Assembly (NCBI GenBank): GCA_005281725.1
Contig: SSBO01000007.1
Coordinates: forward strand, 2,610,402 to 2,674,401
Origin: Wuchereria bancrofti
Taxonomy: Eukaryota > Nematoda > Chromadorea > Rhabditida > Onchocercidae
Direction of reading: 5' to 3'
Length of the DNA stretch: 64,000 nucleotides
Shown: in pieces, positions 57,141 to 64,000 of the stretch
Layout: each line of letters opens with the position of its first letter
Position numbering within the stretch: the stretch's first letter is position 1
Program-made: the position numbers and the translations under genes
The notes under the pieces: model-generated
The model's database searches: none
The model's input: the letters and a program-made list of their open reading frames with translations, nothing else
Told to the model about the DNA's origin: nothing

Positions 57141-58434
57141 ATGAAAATATGTGAATGGTTCCTTGATCTATTGACATTCCTTGGATTTTATCTCATTGCC
57201 GTATATTGTATTGTGGTAGAATTTTATTTGGATCGGATTCGCCGCTATAATGGGTTATCACGAATGAAACATTTACTTAAAAGTATAGAAAAAAGCAAAT
57301 TCATTAATACCTCAAGTCGAGAGCTTGTTGCCGTGATAACCGGAGCGGATGGTACTATTGGTAGCGAAATAACCCGCTTATTGCTACGAAATAATTTCAA
57401 GGTATTTTTATAAGATTCTTGAATCCATAGGTTCTAGTTGCACTGTTGATTTATGTGATTACTTTGCATCTCAACTCTTTTATTCCGTCTTTTTCTGGTT
57501 TTACATTGCAGGTTAAATTTCTTTTTGTACTTGACAATTTTATATCGAGTTTGTGATGACTAAGGAACCCATCTGTAAATTTATGACACAGCAAATAAGT
57601 TAATTTTGTGTGGGAAGCACTTCCGGAGCGATTTTCTTGAAGGTTGTGTGTTTGGTTCGGAATTGTGACAATAGCGGCTGGCTGGATAATTCTGAATACC
57701 AACTGAACTTGGTGCTGCGGAATGTGGATTTAGCCAATCTTCCGGAAGTGAAAGAAGTGGCAGAGTTACTCGCGAACGAATATCCCCATATAGATCTCAT
57801 TATCTGCGGTGCTGGTGTTATGTTACAGCCGTTCAAGCTCACATCAGATGGCTTCGAGGCTCACTACGCTGTTAATCTTCTTTCCCACGCCGTCATCGTT
57901 AACTGCTTATTGTCGCCCATGATTAAATATTCTGCAGGAGAAAGCTGTGTCCAAGATAGTCGTATTGTGTTCTTATCTTCCGCCACCGCACACCTAGGGT
58001 TTTTTCATTCTATGCTTCAAGACAACTCTAAAATGTTTCACACATATCGGAATGGTTATCAGGCTTACTCGACATCAAAATTTGCGATATCTCTTTATAT
58101 TGAGGAAATGAATAAGCAAATGCAGCGGAAATATGTGACGGCAAACCAGCGGACGGTAACTGCCATTTCTGTACATCCTGGTTGTGTCGCAAGTGGTTTG
58201 TACGAGCATGCAAATACTTTAACCAAAGCCGTGATTTCCCGACTTCTGTGGCTTGTAATGAGAAATCCAGCTTTAGCTGCAGCAGAAACGATAGCCCTCG
58301 GATGTGCTGATAATTTGAAGGGAGGCTGCTACTACCAACATATGACACCGACTAGAATTCTGTGCACTACAGCAAAAAAACAAGAACTGTATGAGCGTGT
58401 AAGAAGCATCATAACAAACATGGAAGAAATGTAG
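57141..58434 (+). CDS. Membrane-anchored short-chain dehydrogenase/reductase, DHRSX-like
   Basis: NAD(P)-dependent oxidoreductase with a Rossmann fold. Two exons: 57141-57401 and 57643-58434; 350 residues. An N-terminal hydrophobic anchor (about residues 8-27) is followed by VITGADGTIG (cofactor loop, usually TGxxxGIG), IICGAGVM (the NNAG position), LSSATAHLG (catalytic Ser) and YSTSK (catalytic Tyr-Lys). The segment GAGVMLQPFKLTSDGFEAHY is closest to human DHRSX, now known as a polyprenol dehydrogenase, so a lipid or dolichol-pathway role is possible but inferred only. The second exon starts at an AAG acceptor. A stronger TTGCAG acceptor at about 57512 leads to a stop after 14 codons and would give a truncated form. 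Confidence 0.9.
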
Positions 58435-58484
58435 AACTGATATTTAACAGAAATCACCAATAGTCAAGAAATCCTTTTCAGAAA

Positions 58485-58490
58485 AATAAA
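58485..58490 (+). terminator. Poly(A) signal of the dehydrogenase gene
   Basis: AATAAA 51 bases after the stop codon. Confidence 0.6.
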
Positions 58491-58719
58491 TGTTTGTATA
58501 TGCTTCCGTTCTGAATAATATATGACAGTATTTTATGCTCATGTATTAAATTAAAAAATTTATGCAAAGGCTAGTGCTGACATCTATTTTCTGTTTTTAA
58601 CTTCTACAAATTTTCTTCTTACCTGTACAATGAAGATGGAAGAATGATTTAAAATATGACCGGAAAACAAATTTTTTTCAGCTATAAATTTAAATTTGGA
58701 AGAAAATGGAACTACCCTT

Positions 58720-58729
58720 CCCCCCCCCC
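58720..58729. repeat. Poly-C run between convergent genes
   Basis: Ten consecutive C bases preceded by CCCTT, inside the 0.5 kb between the dehydrogenase and INTS3 stop codons. G-rich on the INTS3 transcript strand. The rest of this gap is plain AT-rich DNA. Confidence 0.9.
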
Positions 58730-58922
58730 TGCTATCTTAGAAATAAGACTCAACGAAAGAGTTAACCAGTTTTGTTTGATTGCTAGTGTATGAACACTTA
58801 GAAAAACGAGAATAGAGCGATGAAACTCCCCTTGTTTTTCCGAAACAACATGCTCATGTTCTAGTTCCTATTATGAGATGTAGAGATCAAATGTTGTATT
58901 TACAGTCTTTTATACTGTTTGG

Positions 58923-61900
58923 TTAATCACTGTCAGAATCAACTATCAGTTTCTGACGTTTTCGTTTTGAGCTTTTGCTTTCGTCCTGAAAAGTTCTACA
59001 TATAATAGTGAACAAATAAAAACGTGATCACATTTCCTATATATGTATATATTACCTATATACTTTTGGGTCATTGTTTCTTCAGGCGTAACTAATGGTT
59101 TTTCATTTCGAGGTCTAGTTGTCATTTGTAATGATTTGAAATTAGAATTTTAACTTCGGTTTAGAAAGACGCAAATGTGTTGGTGACATAATTTCTTCAG
59201 ATTAAATCTAAAATTAGGCAATCAAGACGCCTAAAATTCGATTTCGAAACATCAAAGATTGTGATTGTAAACTGGGATTAAGTCTTAATTTCTATTTAGT
59301 AAAAAACAGTTGTTCTTTTTTTATTGGAATGTCTTTTTGACACGGCTGAACAACTAATTTTATGGAATGGTAGCTACGCGACTTAGTATTTCATAAGTTA
59401 ACAATGCTCACTGCACTGGAACTTACTACCTTTAATAAATTGAGTGCATATTTCCTACAATTGTTGATTAATTCCAGTGGGTCTAAATCATCGCACTAGA
59501 AACACCTATCGATATAAATGCAGTAATTATAATTACTGAAGATTACAACTAAGGCCAAAACTCCATGTCGAGCAAACGACTATACATCGAGTTGTGCACG
59601 ATAAAATTCAAAGAATGGGACCAATCCTGACGAGGTCTGACATCGTTCCTAATGCACTGATTGCTTTTTTTTGAGACAACTAAGCAGTAACAAAATACAA
59701 CAGTGAATCTGAAGTAACATACATCGCTCACATCAGTCATCTTTTTCGACGTTTTGGTTCTTCGTAAAGAACGAGCACTTTGTGCATTATCATCACTCAA
59801 TATTTCCATTACAGCAAACAGCTCACTGTAGCGTATTCGAAGGGATGACACCTAATAAAATTTAAACATTTTACTTTAATACAAGGTGGAATGAACAATT
59901 CTTTACTTTAAAACAAGCATAAAACAATTATAAAAATTAAAGCGAATTAACTCCAAATATAAAATTCTAGGCACAAGGAAGTTCCACATTTCATATCAAT
60001 CAGAGTAGTTTAATTTTAAGAGTGATGACTTCAACTAAATCCAATTTTTTTGGAACGAAGTCATAGAAAGATGAAATGACACTTAAAACGAATTTTGAAC
60101 CACATGATTTTTTAACACATCTCGAAAGATTCTGAGCTGTTATGATTTTAGAATCAAAAAAATGCCAACCTTTTCAGCCGCCCTTGCCACTGTAAATGCT
60201 TCCTGTAGAGTAGGTCGAGCCAAGAAGGCTTCCGCCACATGACTATCCTTCGATAAACAACTCTGTCGAAATTTGTCAAGATGTGAAAAAAGCTGATCCA
60301 AGCAAACATATCTGGAAAAATAGTTTGTTCGTAATTAGTCATCTTCCTCTATTTCATAATTGTCTGCTTTCAATGACTTCGACAATTGCGCCTTGCGTAT
60401 TGACTTCACAACAACATTAAGATTGTGGAAATCATATAACGTTAATATCTATTCAGTTTTTCCAAAATTCTAAAAACAGTTCACACATTAACTACTGTCA
60501 GGAAACAATTCTTTGATTTTGCATCCTTTTTACTAAACCATTATTTGAAAAAAACTAAGGTTTACCTTTGTGCCGGACGTTTCCCTTTTGAATGGATTGG
60601 GAGAAGATCACCGGATTGAATCAATTTGTCGATGAGATTAGAGAGCAATTCCGCCACTCGAGCTGCATAATCTGGATCCTTAATCAGCAGTTTCAGACAA
60701 TTTACAGTAAACATATCAGATGGTGTACGAGATAAAAGATTTCGTATGAGACCCATATTCGGTTCACGGTCCATCCTAAATCATATCTTGTACAAATAGC
60801 AAAAAAAAGACTGCAGAACAACTCAAGTAGAATACTAACCAAATCATCTCTTAAAACCCTAAAAGAGCTACTTGTACGTGATTTAAAAATGTATTAAGTT
60901 TGGCAAATCAGCTAACATGTATAAAGTTCTCACTCAAATCTGAAATTGTATAAGTTGACGTAACCTAAGTTAGAAAATTTGTCGAGTGCTGCAGTTCTCA
61001 ACTTCATAAGATGAATATTAGGTTATTTCTATCGCAGTCTGAATAGACATTTGAGAACAATGTATTTGGTAAAGAACCTTTGAAGCATGATATAAACTTG
61101 TGCAATAGCTTCCGAATGCTTCGGGTACTGTAGTTTAGAAATCATTTGTAAAATCCAATCCACGGGAACACCTTCTGCATGCACCAGCTGCCAGAAAACA
61201 AATTGTGCGGTTGTTTCCCATGTCAATGAAGCACTGACGATAGGTAAAAAAGAGTCCTTCCTGAAATTTATTCAATATTCAATAATTGGATTCAATAAAA
61301 TCCAGTGAAAATCCAACAATCAGATGACTTAATTTTTTAAACAAAGATATTCGGTAAGAAGCAAAAAGAGATATTAAGGTGATCATTGAAAAAACTTTTT
61401 AAGTGGACCTAAAAAATGAGATGTTTTCCCGAACCATTTCGCCAATAAGATCAGCGATCTGCCGCCCGTCTAATGAATGCGATAGCAATTTCATCAGTTC
61501 AACACTACCCATTGCTTCCGTGGCAAATTTTTCGTATACATATGGAATAAGATGTGCGAACAGTACATAGTCATCGACGTGGCATTGCTTAAAACATATT
61601 TAAACCAAATATTTTTAATTAAAAATTTCATTCAACTATCATTCCTTATCCATTTTAAATCGTGTCAAGGGAAATGCTGCACGCCCTTAGGCAAGCATAG
61701 GTGCAAGGAACGAAAAGGATAATGAAAACTAATCAACTCTAAGAAGGCAACCACCTAGGATCAAAACATGATCCATATGACTTCTGTATGTGATTTACAC
61801 ATATTAATTAACCGAATTATGTTTGAATCAAGTACTTTAAAAGTTTTCGAGAAACCTGCAAGTCTGAAACAATTTGCTGAATCGGTGAACTATCTAATAG

Positions 61901-63845
61901 GCGACATAGGTCAGTATAAGCTGCAATTGCAGTATCATTCTGATCACGACGATTTGAAGATGTAAAAAATAACAGTAAATATGATATAGATGAGCACCTG
62001 CAAAAAATTTATGCTTCTTAATTGCTTTCTCTGTATAAAAATTTCAGCGAAGCCAAAAACATTCTCTTCCTTTCGTTAGCACAATAAACAGAAAACAGAT
62101 CAAAATCTTAATATTCTTTGATTATAAGATGAAGCATGTTTAAGAAAAATATAGTTTTTCAACACTATGATGTATATTCAAGACGTTTAAAGCATTCAGC
62201 AGAAGCATCAATGAAAATCAAAAACATGCCTTTCGCACATCTCAGCAATTAAAGATAGTAGTAACTGCCTCGTAGCATCACTATCTGGTGTCAGACATAG
62301 ATTTCGAAATATTACATAAAGCGGTTGGTTAAACATTTCTTCCAGAACTCTAAAACTTAGATACGAAATTTGGAAATTAAGAAAATTATGTAAATTGTCG
62401 TTAAGTAACCAAGAATAGCGGTATTTATTCAAAACGAAAATTACTCAGGTGTGTCCAAAAAACCTTCCGATAATGGCTTTCTACTTCGGATATCCTTTCT
62501 GAAAACAAGTAGAAGACATTCCGATAACAATTCAATCTGTTCTTCATCTAGTAATTCATCCTGAAATATCAAATTTCAATCTTATTTCAAACAGCAAACA
62601 AACAAACTGCAAATAAATGAAAAAAAGAGTGAAACAGACCTAAGAAAAGATGAAGGTAAAAAACAAAAAATAAAAAAATGAAAGAAAAACAAAATTTCAA
62701 TAATTATTTTTCTCCCAGCAAATGGTATCTTTGAGAACTTCGCTGAAATTTTTGTTTTAAACATTCCTACATTTAATCTATTCCTAAAGCATAACTGAAT
62801 TTATAATTGGTTGTAAAAGTTAAAACTTACATTATCAAAGATAGAAGACAATAACTTCTGCATCATTTCACACCGCATATCGTTGTCCAAATTTCTCACA
62901 CCTGATAAATTTTCAATCGGTTCACGAAATTCTTCTTTGACAGCGGCTAAGAGGGTCATTAGTTTCTCTTCACATGATAAACCAAACTCTTCATCAAATG
63001 ATCCATTGTCTTCGACTACCGCTGAATCCATGCTAACTACATCTTCTGTAACTGCTGAACCAGATTCGCTTAGCGCAATCTCTACATCTGATAGTGACAC
63101 CTCACCAGGCTCTAAAAATATTTTTTTGATTCACTCACATTCTCGTCTTCAACAGAAATCCACCAACAGATATCGATCTAGGCTCGAAGTTGAATAAGTT
63201 GTTGAATGATTTTTATGCCATAATTATGAACATGCACATAGTCTGTTCTCAATAAATTTTCGATATGGTCCCATTATACTAGCTACCCAAAACTTAAATA
63301 GTAAGTGTGGTAGATGGAACAATTTTTTCAGGAGTAGAGACTATTAACTCAAAGCGAAAAACACACTATGAATAATGATGATTATTATAATTTTACCGAT
63401 TCCTCCAGCAGAAGAATGTGTTTGCACTGTTTGCGGTGGTCGAAAAAGTCCTCGAAATGTATCCCGGAAGTTTTCTCGTACATTTTTTTGCAGCACTGGA
63501 TTGTCGAATATCACGGAAGGAGATCTGATAAAATCAAAACACTATACGAAAAACAGTAGGGTTCTGAGAACTTCGTATAAATGCCAACCCAGCTACGACA
63601 TGATTTATATATGGAAAAAATAAAGAAAAAAAACAAATAGACTTTATTATTTATTATGCAGCCTTGGAGAGCTTCGGAAATTAAGAACAGCAAAAACGAG
63701 ATATGAATAGAAAATGGAGAAAAAATTTTTGAGTCCTTTCGCAGTAAACTAACCCTAAAATACTATGATCAATCAGAAATTTGAATGAATTTGTCACTGA
63801 GGTTGTTATTCGTTGCTGCAGCTGCGGATGAAGTTCATAACTCAT
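58923..63845 (-). CDS. INTS3: Integrator complex subunit 3 (INTS3), 3' part; 5' end outside window
   Basis: Subunit of Integrator, which cleaves snRNA and paused Pol II transcripts; INTS3 also belongs to the SOSS single-strand DNA-binding complex in animals. Exons: 63845-63754, 63524-63397, 63111-62831, 62560-62445, 62349-62230, 61997-61856, 61587-61409, 61260-61078, 60775-60566, 60311-60170, 59851-59723, 58985-58923. Matches to mammalian INTS3 include VIFDNPVLQKNVRENFRDTF, an acidic linker, NQPLYVIFRNLC, TWETTAQFVFWQLVHAEGVP, DQLFSHLDKFR and the tail KRKRQKL..DSDSD, which ends exactly like the human SDSD terminus. About 594 codons are present; the N-terminal third lies beyond base 64000. Intron between 62230 and 61997 uses a GC donor (AAAG|GCATGT), supported by gap-free alignment. 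The exon at 61587 uses an AAG acceptor. Confidence 0.92.
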
Positions 63846-64000
63846 CTGGAACTTGACCTTTTTGATGCCCATTTTCTTTTCGAATGAAATTTTAAAAACT
63901 GAATGAACTGCATTAAAAAATTAATGACTTCTGCACGATGAATTTTGCCCACACAAACAAAGCATATCTATTGAAATGAAATAAAAATTGTTAGTAATGT

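Overview
The window looks like nuclear DNA of a nematode, probably a clade III (filarial-type) worm. The DNA is AT-rich, genes are cut into many short exons with mostly short introns, and every recognisable protein is an animal protein. Two gene types are typically nematode: a secreted ET-module protein and a small SH2-tyrosine kinase of the SPE-8/Fer-like class. Several genes have a TTTCAG acceptor just before the start codon, as expected for spliced-leader trans-splicing. I could not identify the species.

Layout, left to right: gly-2/MGAT5 N-glycan branching enzyme (+, 559-6865); sec-5/EXOC2 exocyst subunit (-, 8396-16281); an OTUD7/Cezanne-type OTU deubiquitinase (+, 17096-22234), whose start faces that of sec-5 across about 0.8 kb; a gene-poor 4 kb stretch that hides a three-exon secreted ET-module gene (-, 24190-25488); an SH2-tyrosine kinase (+, 26570-29358); CC2D1/Lgd (+, 30609-36726); mcm-4 (+, 39309-45485); a calumenin-type ER EF-hand protein ending in HDEL (+, 47025-49827); a NEDD4-type HECT ubiquitin ligase (-, 51371-56544); a DHRSX-like short-chain dehydrogenase (+, 57141-58434), head to head with NEDD4 across 0.6 kb; and the 3' two-thirds of INTS3 (-, 58923-63845, its 5' end lying outside the window).

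I assembled the exons by hand, using splice consensus, reading phase and alignment to family sequences recalled from memory. The genes are mostly housekeeping functions (secretory pathway, ubiquitin, replication, RNA processing). No operon or shared pathway is evident, although MGAT5, exocyst, calumenin, CC2D1 and NEDD4 all touch the secretory or endosomal system.

The most notable signals are: (1) unusual splice sites, with about 11 of roughly 114 modelled introns using GAG or AAG acceptors and four using GC donors; (2) the hidden ET-module gene, whose first two exons sit in a ~510 bp tandem duplication; (3) a kinase whose SH2 domain lacks the phosphotyrosine-binding arginine and whose activation loop lacks tyrosine; (4) several perfect or near-perfect palindromes in intergenic DNA; and (5) single-base frame breaks in gly-2 and NEDD4, most likely assembly errors. 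No tRNA, rRNA, CRISPR or intact transposon was seen.
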